From assembly GCA_018828825.1 (NCBI GenBank), contig JAHJUV010000024.1, positions 1 through 13,178 of the forward strand: 13,178 bases of DNA, in the 5' to 3' direction. Below are positions 6,889-13,122 of the stretch, in pieces; position 1 is the stretch's first letter, and every line of letters begins with the position of its first letter. Origin of the DNA: Planctomycetota bacterium. Lineage in GTDB: Bacteria > Planctomycetota > Phycisphaerae > Sedimentisphaerales > UBA12454. The notes below the pieces were generated by a model that ran no database searches, had not been told where the DNA came from, and worked only from the letters and a program-made list of their open reading frames with translations. The position numbers and the translations under genes are program-made.

Positions 6889-6914
6889 AGCCTTTTTGTG
6901 GCCAAAAGCAGGCT
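6889..6914 (-). terminator. Weak hairpin overlapping the trpC stop, possible terminator
   Basis: On the minus strand AGCCT and TTTTG pair with CAAAA and AGGCT, with a two-base GC bulge and a GCCA loop. A mixed tract TTCTTTAGC follows, not a clean T-run. It sits at the end of the dus-smpB-DUF1844-trpC cluster, the right place for a terminator, but energy and T-tract are poor. Confidence 0.3.
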
Positions 6915-7722
6915 AACCGAAAAGTTCTTTGAATTTGCCCCCGATATCGGGGCTTTTGCAGAGGACCTCACCGACCAGGGCCGCTGTCGCACCGGCTTTT
7001 TGGATTTTCTCGACATCCTGTCTTGTTTTTATCCCGCTCTCAGCGACAAGCCCTTTTGTTTCGCCGGTAAGTTCTGCTAATCTGACTGTTGTATTCAAAT
7101 CGACATTCATCGTTTCAAGGTCGCGGTTGTTTATTCCTATCACGCTGTAATGCGCCTTGGGAAATCCGATAAGACTTCCTGCCCGCAGCAGACTTTCTGC
7201 GCTGTGCACCTCCAGCAGTATCGAAAGCGTAAGCTCCGCCGCCAGTATCATCAAATCGAGTATCCTGCCGTCGGTTGGTTCAAACGCCTCTGCTATCAGC
7301 AGTATCGCATCAGCCCCGGCCGCCCGGGCCTCGTAAACCTGGTATTCATCGATGATAAAATCTTTCCTCAATACCGGCAGCGAAACCGCATCCTTAATTT
7401 GCGTCAGGTATTCGAGCCTGCCCTGAAAATATTTCTCATCCGTCAGAACGCTTATCGCATCCGCCCCGCAGGACTCGTAAATTTTCGCGATTGCAACAGG
7501 GTCGAAATCCTCACGTATAAGTCCCGCCGAAGGCGATGCCTTTTTGACCTCCGCGATAACGTTTATGCCCCGCGGATTCGATTTCGTAACAGCCTTGTGA
7601 AAGTTTCTGCATTTGGGTAGATTTTTTATCTGCTCCTTGAGCTGTTCAGCCGGAACAGCCGTTTTTTGCTGCTCCAGCCCTTTTCGTTTGTGGTCGATTA
7701 TTTCTTTGAGTATGTTCGCCAT
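6913..7722 (-). CDS. trpC: Indole-3-glycerol phosphate synthase TrpC
   Basis: TrpC closes the indole ring of CdRP to give indole-3-glycerol phosphate in tryptophan synthesis. I start it at the ATG at 7722 (MANILKEIIDHKR), 4 bp after the DUF1844 stop. An upstream in-frame ATG at 7773 would overlap that gene by 47 bp and adds residues unlike the family. The 269-residue TIM barrel shows the full active site: AEVKKASPSAG (57-67; E58, K60, S63), RKDFIID (119-125; K120), LLEVH (169-173; E171), IGINNRDL (195-202) and VAESGI (226-231; E228), with the phosphate loop GATAALVGE. No other trp gene is in the window, so it is separated from the rest of the pathway and rides with translation genes. Identity secure. 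Confidence 0.95.
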   Translation of the reverse strand: MANILKEIIDHKRKGLEQQKTAVPAEQLKEQIKNLPKCRNFHKAVTKSNPRGINVIAEVKKASPSAGLIREDFDPVAIAKIYESCGADAISVLTDEKYFQGRLEYLTQIKDAVSLPVLRKDFIIDEYQVYEARAAGADAILLIAEAFEPTDGRILDLMILAAELTLSILLEVHSAESLLRAGSLIGFPKAHYSVIGINNRDLETMNVDLNTTVRLAELTGETKGLVAESGIKTRQDVEKIQKAGATAALVGEVLCKSPDIGGKFKELFG

Positions 7723-7726
7723 TCGA

Positions 7727-8095
7727 TTATTTTGAGGCCTCAACAAAACCCATTCTAAGCTGGCCCATCGCACTGGTCAGAAATTTCTCCTCCTGTTCGG
7801 TAAGATTGCCCTTGGTCCTTTCTTCCAGCGCCTCGAGCATATCAATATGAAACTTCGCAAGCCTCAGGTCCTTTTTGGGCTCTGCGTTTTCTTCAGTTGC
7901 AATCAGACCCATCGCGAACAATGCCTGCGTAGCAAGCATACTGACCAGCGAACTGAAATCGCCCGCCGGAAGCTGAGACGGCCGCTCTTGCTTTGGTTCT
8001 TCCTTGTCCTCCAGAGCCTCTTTTTCCTTTTGCGCCTTGTTCTTCCAGTCTTCGTCAACGATGATTTTCTTTTCCTGACTTTTTTCTTCTGTCAT
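7727..8095 (-). CDS. DUF1844 domain-containing protein
   Basis: This 122-residue soluble protein has a highly charged Lys/Glu-rich N-terminal third (1-40) that is probably disordered. The DUF1844 helical domain follows: FSSLVSMLATQALFAMGLI (47-65) and DLRLAKFHIDMLEALEERTKGNLTEQEEKFLTSAMGQLR (76-114). The IDML..L...TKGNLT.EE pattern is the family signature. Function is unknown; the family is common in planctomycetes and other Gram-negative phyla. It starts 21 bp after smpB and ends 4 bp before trpC, so it is surely co-transcribed. No membrane segment is convincing, although residues 50-65 are hydrophobic. Confidence 0.85.
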   Translation of the reverse strand: MTEEKSQEKKIIVDEDWKNKAQKEKEALEDKEEPKQERPSQLPAGDFSSLVSMLATQALFAMGLIATEENAEPKKDLRLAKFHIDMLEALEERTKGNLTEQEEKFLTSAMGQLRMGFVEASK

Positions 8096-8116
8096 AATTA
8101 TCTCCAGATTACAAAA

Positions 8117-8596
8117 TTATCGTTTATATTTTCTCATCCCTTTTTCCATATCGCCTTTTAGCTGTCTTTTCTTGATTTTATCGCGTTTATCGTACTGTCG
8201 TTTGCCGGTCGCTATCGCCAGCTCTATTTTAGCATGCCCATTATCTGAAAAATATATCCGCAGCGGCACAAGCGTAAAACCCTGCTGTTGCAGTTTCCCG
8301 TCAATTTTTCTAACCTGCCTTTTATGAAGCAGTAATTTTCGTTTCCTCAAGGGGTCATGATTGCGGAGGCTTGCCTGCTTATATGGTGCTATATTGCACC
8401 CGATGAGCCAGCATTCGTTACTGTCTATCCTTGCGAAGGCCCCTTTTAAATCCCCACCGCCGTCCCGCAGCGATTTTACCTCGCTGCCGAGGAGCGCCAT
8501 TCCCGCCTCTATCTTTTCGATTATCTCAAAATCGAAAAACGCCTTGCGGTTCTCCATTTTCGGTATGTGCTTACTCTTTTTTTCGTCTTTTGCCAT
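8117..8596 (-). CDS. smpB: SsrA (tmRNA)-binding protein SmpB
   Basis: SmpB binds tmRNA and brings it to ribosomes stalled on broken mRNA for trans-translation. I start at the ATG at 8596 (MAKDEKKSKH), giving 159 residues, the normal length. A longer frame to 8638 would run into the dus stop and adds non-homologous residues. Family segments are NRKAFFDFEIIEKIEAGMALLGSEVKSLR (16-44), a basic DPLRKRKLLLHKR (81-93), GFTLVPLRIYF (106-116), GHAKIELAIATGKRQYDKRDKIKKR (120-144) and a basic tail that enters the mRNA channel. tmRNA itself is not in the window. It begins 26 bp after dus and precedes DUF1844. Confidence 0.96.
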   Translation of the reverse strand: MAKDEKKSKHIPKMENRKAFFDFEIIEKIEAGMALLGSEVKSLRDGGGDLKGAFARIDSNECWLIGCNIAPYKQASLRNHDPLRKRKLLLHKRQVRKIDGKLQQQGFTLVPLRIYFSDNGHAKIELAIATGKRQYDKRDKIKKRQLKGDMEKGMRKYKR

Positions 8597-8622
8597 AGTC
8601 GTATAATACCATAGAAAAGGCG

Positions 8623-9597
8623 CTAAACGCCATACCATTTTTTGATTGTCTCTATCAGTTTAGCCTCGTCCTTAGCCGTTACAAGTTCCCTGCGGACCTT
8701 GCCTGATTGCCCGTGCGATCTGCCGTATTGAGAAAGAAACTTCCTGAAATACCAGACACATTTTTTCGGCTCGTAAAGTTCCTTAAGCAAACTGAAATGT
8801 TCGAGAATAATCTGCCCCTGCTCTATGATGTTGGGCTGATAAATTTCCTCTTTGCCTTCGAGCACCTCTTTTATTTGTCTGAAAATCCAGGGCTTTCCTA
8901 TCGCGCCTCTTGCGACAGCCGCCCCGTCAGCTCCGCTCGTTTCGAGTTTATTTACAATATCTTTCGCATCGAATAAATCCCCGCTGCCGATGATAACCGT
9001 TTGGGGATATAGTTTTTTCAGTTCAGCGATAATGCCCCAGTCCGCGCTGCCCCTGAAGTATTGTGAAGTAGTCCTGCCGTGCACAATCAGCCCGTCAACT
9101 CCTTCGGCGACGGCATCGTTGCAAATCCGGAAAAAATTCTCACGCGACCCTTCGCTTTCATCGACCCCGATTCGCAGCTTCATCATAACCGGACATTTAA
9201 CGGCATTTTTAACCGCACAGAAAATTTCGAGTATCTTTGCTGGGTTATCCAGCATCGCCCCGCCCCTGCCTCTTCGCAAAACCTTCGGAGCAGGACAGGC
9301 AAAATTCAAATCTATTATATCATATCCCATATCACAGAAATTATGAGCCGCCTGCGCCATCGTCTTCGGCTCGGTGCCAAGCAATTGCCCGCCGATAGGA
9401 TGTTCTTCTTTTCTGAGCTTGTAAAGATTCCTTTTAAGCAGCGGCTTATGACAGGCCGACGTATCGAGCATAACACCGCTGAACGTCAGTTCGCATCCGA
9501 ACTGTCTGGCCAGCGTCCTCATCGCGCGGTCGCTGTACCCGCTTAGCGGCGACTGCATAATTGGAGTATTAAGTTTTATATTTCCGATTTTCAGCAT
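8623..9597 (-). CDS. tRNA-dihydrouridine synthase (Dus family, DusB-like)
   Basis: Dus enzymes reduce specific uridines in tRNA to dihydrouridine with FMN and NADPH. The 324-residue protein has the FMN TIM barrel: QSPLSGYSD (15-23; family APMAG.TD), GGQLLGTEP (69-77), DLNFACPAPKV (96-106) with catalytic C101, MKLRIG (139-144), VHGRT (172-176), GSGDLFDA (204-211) and ARGAIGKPWIF (229-239). A helical C-terminal RNA-binding domain follows. The SPLSGYSD and NFACP variants of the usual APMAGxTD and NMGCP motifs are mild divergences. Which tRNA position it serves cannot be fixed from sequence, so no exact symbol is given. It heads the smpB-DUF1844-trpC cluster; 56 bp separate it from the upstream membrane protein. 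Confidence 0.92.
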   Translation of the reverse strand: MLKIGNIKLNTPIMQSPLSGYSDRAMRTLARQFGCELTFSGVMLDTSACHKPLLKRNLYKLRKEEHPIGGQLLGTEPKTMAQAAHNFCDMGYDIIDLNFACPAPKVLRRGRGGAMLDNPAKILEIFCAVKNAVKCPVMMKLRIGVDESEGSRENFFRICNDAVAEGVDGLIVHGRTTSQYFRGSADWGIIAELKKLYPQTVIIGSGDLFDAKDIVNKLETSGADGAAVARGAIGKPWIFRQIKEVLEGKEEIYQPNIIEQGQIILEHFSLLKELYEPKKCVWYFRKFLSQYGRSHGQSGKVRRELVTAKDEAKLIETIKKWYGV

Positions 9598-9653
9598 ATT
9601 TTATTTTCTGCCGGATATGCATTTTGCAGCAGGCAGGCCTGCAAAGCAAAACC

Positions 9654-10136
9654 CTATTTCTTTTTTGCATTAAAACAGGCAAACGAAACCAGCACCAGTC
9701 CGGCCCCGGCCGTAAAAAGAATTATCCGCGATACTTTCGAACTGGCTCGCTGTAGCCAGGCCGGAGTCTCTTCTCCCTGTATTTTCGTATTTTCATTATT
9801 GTCCATCTGCTCAATCGCAGCTTTTGCCTGTTCCAGCGTCTTGGCCGTTATTTGCACTTCCGGCAGATTGGCTTCTTCGTTTTTTTCTATTGCTGTTTGG
9901 GGTGCAAGACGCTTGAGCATATTAGGGTCTTTGTCTATTTTACCGATAAGCACTTCGTGGTCCTGTATGATTTGTTCGATTTCGCGGTTGTCCCGTTCCG
10001 ACAGTTTTGTCGCCGCGTTTATTTTGTAAAGATTTTTCCACTCCGGACCGAGCACCGCAAGCGCAACGGCAAAAATCCCTATCGCCGCGAACAGCGAAAA
10101 GAATATTGCCCTTCCGAATTTTTCGAGTTTTTTCAC
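9654..10136 (-). CDS. Unrecognised membrane protein with TM, coiled-coil, TM layout (possible DivIC/FtsB-like region)
   Basis: I do not recognise this 160-residue protein. It starts with GTG at 10136 (MKKLEKFGR). A membrane helix spans 11-29, a charged probably coiled-coil helix spans about 40-68 (SERDNREIEQIIQDHEVLIGKI), then KDPNMLKRLAPQTA (69-82). A Gln/Asn/Glu-rich stretch (83-125) leads to a second membrane helix at 137-155 and a lysine tail. A coiled coil after one N-terminal TM, ending in a DP..L.RLA motif, recalls septum-formation proteins of the DivIC/FtsB type, but those have one TM and are shorter; this is a tentative resemblance. It lies 56 bp upstream of dus, same strand, and diverges from the TauE-like gene. 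An AT-rich TATAAT (10157-10162, minus) may be its -10, but no good -35 is seen. Confidence 0.65.
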   Translation of the reverse strand: MKKLEKFGRAIFFSLFAAIGIFAVALAVLGPEWKNLYKINAATKLSERDNREIEQIIQDHEVLIGKIDKDPNMLKRLAPQTAIEKNEEANLPEVQITAKTLEQAKAAIEQMDNNENTKIQGEETPAWLQRASSKVSRIILFTAGAGLVLVSFACFNAKKK

Positions 10137-10212
10137 TAATCTGCTCTTATAAACACATTATAAATATATGATAAACATTTACCGTCCGAAATCAAAAGCC
10201 AAATTCTTTTTC

Positions 10213-10240
10213 TTTGTCGGATACTAAATTATGGTATAAT
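10213..10240 (+). promoter_or_regulatory. Extended -10 promoter of the TauE/SafE-like gene
   Basis: TGGTATAAT (10232-10240) is a perfect extended -10 (TGn plus TATAAT). A weak TTTGTC (10213-10218) lies 16 bp upstream as -35. Transcription would start near 10247, and AAAGGA (10261-10266) supplies the ribosome site before the ATG at 10273. Confidence 0.65.
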
Positions 10241-10272
10241 TTCGCCTGAAAACAATTGCGAAAGGAATCAAT

Positions 10273-10635
10273 ATGGCTAACATCCTTCTCTATTTGCTTT
10301 TAGGTCTCATCGCCGGAACCGCCAGTGGCCTTATCGGTATCGGCGGTGCGACGATTATAATTCCGGCGCTGGTTCTTCTTTTCGGCCTGTCCCAGCATAT
10401 GGCCCAGGGCACGACACTTGCCCTTATGGTTCCGCCGATAGGGTTATTGGCTGCCTGGATGTATTATCAGAAGGGTTTTGTCGATTTGAAAATCGCCGCC
10501 TTTGTCTGCATCGGTTTCTTCATAGGCGGCCTGCTCGGCGCCAAATTCGCAATCGGAATACCGGAGCAGATATTGAAAAAAATGTTCGGAATCTTCCTCC
10601 TCGTCATTTCAGTGAGAATGATTTTCTTTAAGTGA
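10273..10635 (+). CDS. Half-size TauE/SafE (DUF81) family membrane permease
   Basis: The 120-residue protein is almost wholly hydrophobic, with about four membrane segments (3-22, 24-40, 46-64 and 73-92, and a last stretch 103-118). The first carries the family signature GLIAGTASGLIGIGGATIIIP (11-31). TauE/SafE proteins move anions such as sulfite, sulfoacetate or organosulfonates and are normally about 240-270 residues built of two such halves. This one is a single half with its own start, ribosome site and stop, and no second half follows (glnS converges 3 bp away), so it presumably works as a dimer. Short single-domain versions are known in bacteria, so this need not be a truncation. Substrate unknown. 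Confidence 0.85.
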   Translation: MANILLYLLLGLIAGTASGLIGIGGATIIIPALVLLFGLSQHMAQGTTLALMVPPIGLLAAWMYYQKGFVDLKIAAFVCIGFFIGGLLGAKFAIGIPEQILKKMFGIFLLVISVRMIFFK

Positions 10636-10638
10636 GCG

Positions 10639-12330
10639 TTATTTGCCGGCTTTTTTTATCTTCGCCCATTCGTCGCGAAGCGTTGCCGTGCGGTTAAAAA
10701 TCAACTTTCCATCCTTACTATCAGGGTCGACGCAGAAATAGCCTAATCTCTCGAACTGCCACCTGCTTAAAGCCTTTGCGTCTTTCAAGTAAGGCTCGAC
10801 TTTACATCCCGTCAATTTCGTTAATGAATTAGGATTAAGATACGTTGTAAAATCCTTGCCCTCTTCGGTCTCGTCCGGATTTTCCTTCGTGAAAAGATGT
10901 TCATAAAGTCTCACCTCTGCGTCGAGCGCAGTTTTAACGCAAACCCAGTGAAGCGTCGATTTTACTTTCCTGCCGTCCGGAGCATCCCCGCCTCGTGTGG
11001 CCGCATCGTAACTGCATCGCAGTTCGATTATATTTCCCGCAGAATCTTTTATTACGTCGCAGCAGGTAATAAAATACGCGTACCGCAGCCGGACTTCTCT
11101 GCCCGGCGCAAGACGGAAGAACTTTTTCGGTGGTGTCTCCATAAAATCGTCCCGCTCGATATAAATCTCCCGTGAAAACGGAACGCCTCTGCTCCCTGCC
11201 GCCGCGTCCTCCGGATTGTTTATCGCATCGAGATGTTCGACCTTTCCTTCGGGATAATTTTCAATCACAACCTTCAAAGGATTAAGCACCGCCATCACAC
11301 GAGGCGAGGTTTTATTTAAATCCTCGCGCAGACAATGCTCCAGCAGTGCGAAATCGATTGTGCTGTTAAATTTATTTACGCTGATTTTCGTACAGAAGTT
11401 TCTCACGGCCTGCGGCGAATAACCCCGCCGTCTCATCCCGCAAATTGTCGGCATCCGCGGGTCGTCCCAGCCAGCAACTAATTTATCCTGTACAAGTTTC
11501 AAAAGTTTGCGTTTGCTCATAACCGTATATGTAAGATTTAATCGTGCAAATTCAATCTGCTGCGGATGATAAATCCCAAGCTCATTGATAAACCAGTCGT
11601 ATAATGGCCGGTGATTTTCAAATTCAAGCGTGCATATTGAATGCGTGATTTTCTCAACCGAATCTTCCAGTCCGTGCGCCCAGTCGTACATCGGATATAT
11701 GCACCATTTATCGCCGGTGCGGTGATGTGATGCGTGAACGATTCGATACATCACAGGGTCGCGCATATTAAAATTCGGCGAGGTCATATCAATCTTTGCC
11801 CGCAACGTCTTTGAGCCATCCGGAAATCCCCCTTTTCGCATCCTCTTGAACAAGTCGAGATTTTCCTCGACGCTTCTGTTTCGATTCGGACTATCCGCCC
11901 CGCCCTGCGTAGGCGTCCCCCGATTCTGGCGTATCTGCTCTGCGTCAAGGTCACAAACATATGCCTTGCCTTTCTTGATAAGCTCGACCGCCAGGTCGTA
12001 CATCTGCTGAAAATAATCCGACCCGAAGAACAAATTCTCGCCCCAGTCCCAGCCCAGCCATTTTACATCTTCGATAATCGAATCGACGTATTCCTGCTCT
12101 TCTTTTTCCGGGTTGGTATCGTCGAATCGCAGATGGCACTTGCCGCCGAACTCAGCGGCGATGCCGAAATTAAGACAGATGCTCTTTGCGTGTCCGATAT
12201 GCAGATAGCCGTTCGGCTCGGGCGGAAATCGCGTAACGACCCTGCCGTCCCATTTGCCGCTCTTGCAGTCGTCAGCCACAATCTGCCGAACAAAATCAAG
12301 TTTTTGCTGCCCTTCGTTTTCCAAAGCCAT
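10639..12330 (-). CDS. glnS: Glutaminyl-tRNA synthetase GlnRS
   Basis: GlnRS charges tRNA-Gln directly with glutamine using ATP. The 563-residue length fits the bacterial enzyme (about 554 in E. coli). The class I signatures are clear: RFPPEPNGYLHIGHAKSI with HIGH at 44-47, and VMSKRKL (270-276), the GlnRS form of the KMSKS loop. Other GlnRS segments are RFDDTNPEKEE (68-78), YDWAHGLEDSVE (215-226), TLEFENHRPLYDW (234-246) and GWDDPRMPTICGMRRRGY (287-304). The C-terminal anticodon-binding beta-barrel spans about 345-555. Bacterial GlnRS is thought to descend from a eukaryotic-type gene and is absent from many phyla, which then use GatCAB. It has a strong promoter of its own and converges with the TauE-like gene. 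AAGGG precedes the ATG. Confidence 0.97.
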   Translation of the reverse strand: MALENEGQQKLDFVRQIVADDCKSGKWDGRVVTRFPPEPNGYLHIGHAKSICLNFGIAAEFGGKCHLRFDDTNPEKEEQEYVDSIIEDVKWLGWDWGENLFFGSDYFQQMYDLAVELIKKGKAYVCDLDAEQIRQNRGTPTQGGADSPNRNRSVEENLDLFKRMRKGGFPDGSKTLRAKIDMTSPNFNMRDPVMYRIVHASHHRTGDKWCIYPMYDWAHGLEDSVEKITHSICTLEFENHRPLYDWFINELGIYHPQQIEFARLNLTYTVMSKRKLLKLVQDKLVAGWDDPRMPTICGMRRRGYSPQAVRNFCTKISVNKFNSTIDFALLEHCLREDLNKTSPRVMAVLNPLKVVIENYPEGKVEHLDAINNPEDAAAGSRGVPFSREIYIERDDFMETPPKKFFRLAPGREVRLRYAYFITCCDVIKDSAGNIIELRCSYDAATRGGDAPDGRKVKSTLHWVCVKTALDAEVRLYEHLFTKENPDETEEGKDFTTYLNPNSLTKLTGCKVEPYLKDAKALSRWQFERLGYFCVDPDSKDGKLIFNRTATLRDEWAKIKKAGK

Positions 12331-12369
12331 ATAAACCCTTATTTCTTAATACCTTACAAACAGCCAAAT

Positions 12370-12397
12370 ATTATAATCAAACCGTTTTTCCAGTCAA
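12370..12397 (-). promoter_or_regulatory. glnS: Sigma70 promoter of glnS
   Basis: On the minus strand TTGACT (12392-12397), a 16-bp spacer and a perfect TATAAT (12370-12375) form a near-consensus promoter. Transcription would start near 12363, giving a 33-nt leader, with AAGGG shortly before the ATG at 12330. Confidence 0.75.
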
Positions 12398-12417
12398 GAT
12401 TATAGTTTAGGTTGGTT

Positions 12418-12443
12418 AGCCCTGCCAACACTTTGGCAGGGTT
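12418..12443. repeat. Compact perfect inverted repeat (REP-like or terminator hairpin)
   Basis: CCCTGCCAA (12420-12428) and TTGGCAGGG (12433-12441) form a perfect 9-bp stem with a CACT loop, extendable to 11 pairs counting a G-T and an A-T. No T-run follows on either strand, so it is not a standard intrinsic terminator. It lies in 150 bp between glnS and the disturbed region. The neighbouring AAGCGATAGCGCAGGG repeats the CAGGG arm. A genome-wide repeat is possible but cannot be shown from one copy. Confidence 0.55.
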
Positions 12444-12479
12444 CAGAGCCCAAGCGATAGCGCAGGGTGATTACAAATC

Positions 12480-12823
12480 TTAAATCGTAAATTTCAGAAT
12501 TTCTTTTTTATCGAATCCATCTGAAATATTTAACCACAACCCCGATGGCTTGCTGCGGTAAAGAAAATATGACACTATCGAAAACCGCTCGACAATTTCA
12601 TCAGAAATATCCTGTGAAGAATTGCGGATGTTTTTACTGATTGCCTCATAAATTAAATCAGGCCTATCCAAACCAAAATCGCCAAGGTCGATTATATTGA
12701 AAAAATCTATTACAAAAACTGCATATGTTTGCTTTTTCTTTTTACTGTCTGGAGATTTGATTTTGAAGGATTTATCTATATGCACAACCTTTAATTTTTT
12801 CAAATCCCCTGTCCATTTGCACG
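12480..12823 (-). pseudogene. AT-rich reading frame with no recognised start, probably a gene fragment
   Basis: The minus frame ending at 12480 is open far upstream, but everything beyond about 12823 belongs to the inverted-repeat element and the LOG gene in another frame. What remains (about 110 codons) reads like protein: KKKKQTYAVFVIDFF, then DLGDFGLDRPDLIYEAISKN, then VERFSIVSYFLYRS. No ATG lies between 12480 and the element; only weak TTG (12803) or GTG (12785) starts exist, without a proper ribosome site. The stretch is more AT-rich than its neighbours. I do not recognise the domain. It could be the tail of a foreign or rearranged gene, or a small gene using a non-ATG start. Confidence 0.35.
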
Positions 12824-12930
12824 CCCCCACACCAATTTTTTCAGAGTGTTGATTTATTTGGGAATGTTGGACACTGATTTTTGCCGACGATTCTGAACAG
12901 GTGCAAATGCTGGGGAAATTGGTGTGGGGG
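12824..12930. mobile_element. 107-bp element with inverted ends (MITE-like or large hairpin)
   Basis: The left end CCCCCACACCAATTT (12824-12838) recurs as its exact reverse complement at the right end (12916-12930). Three mismatches and CAG/CTG extend the match to 18 of 21 bases. The internal 65 bp carries no reading frame of note. No clear target duplication is seen at the borders. A second 9-bp inverted pair, CATTTGCAC, lies at 12814-12822 just outside the left end and at 12901-12909 just inside the right end. It stands exactly where the LOG gene loses its homology. It could be a non-autonomous miniature element, a repeat, or a structured RNA. Confidence 0.5.
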
Positions 12931-13107
12931 TTCAAAGCCGCGACCGCCTGCCGATTTTGCCCCTTTTGCCGCCGCCAGCATTGTCCCGCCGTAACTGCCG
13001 CTGGCGATTGTAAATCCAGCTTCGGCGCATAATTTGCCCAGTTCATATGCAAGTTCGAAAACCTTATCGCTGCTTGTCCCGAAAATTGTTATGACTTTTT
13101 CAATCAT
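12841..13107 (-). pseudogene. LOG-family (lysine-decarboxylase-like, Rossmann) protein, truncated after about 55 codons
   Basis: From the ATG at 13107 the first 55 residues are typical of LOG-family nucleotide hydrolases (TIGR00730 type): VITIFGTSSDKVFELAYELGKLCAEAGFTIASGSYGGTMLAAAKGAKSAGG. After GG the frame passes RGFE straight into the inverted-repeat element (FEPPHQFPQHLHLF...) and stops at 12841, giving 88 residues instead of about 180-240. The catalytic PGGxGTxxE segment and the whole C-terminal half are missing, and I find no continuation in any frame down to glnS. LOG proteins release free cytokinin-like bases or hydrolyse nucleotide monophosphates. This copy should be inactive. An assembly join at about 12940 is an alternative cause. 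Confidence 0.65.
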
Positions 13108-13122
13108 TAGTTAAACTGCAAG

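Larger units (their letters stand above)
6588..6912. other. 325-bp gap between trpC end and the metallophosphoesterase gene
   Basis: No reading frame here has gene-like composition, and no tRNA or recognisable RNA fold is evident. The stretch is AT-rich. It holds a sigma54-like site on the minus strand (6655-6671), a plus-strand TTGGGA/TATAAT pair (6674-6701) with no gene downstream, a 6-bp stem CCTTTA/TAAAGG (6732-6756), and a weak hairpin against the trpC stop. Confidence 0.6.

Noticed and set aside
7723..7773. N-terminal extension of trpC (MRWASLEWVLLRPQNNR)
   Set aside because: It overlaps the DUF1844 coding region and resembles no TrpC N-terminus; the ATG at 7722 fits length and spacing.
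8597..8638. N-terminal extension of smpB (MVWRLAPFLWYYTT)
   Set aside because: It overlaps the end of dus and is unlike SmpB; MAKDEKK at 8596 gives the normal length.
9623..9645. Inverted repeat TTTGCAG...CTGCAAA between dus and the two-TM protein gene
   Set aside because: Only 7 pairs with a 9-base loop and no T-run; too weak to call a terminator or attenuator.
10646..10660. GCCGGC followed by seven T after the TauE-like gene as a terminator
   Set aside because: The 6-bp palindrome cannot form a hairpin with a loop, and it lies inside the glnS coding sequence.
12824..12930. Integron attC site or tRNA-like T-arm (GCTTTGAACCCCC)
   Set aside because: The stem bases beside TTTGAAC do not pair as in a T-arm, and no paired RYYYAAC/GTTRRRY core lies at the ends.
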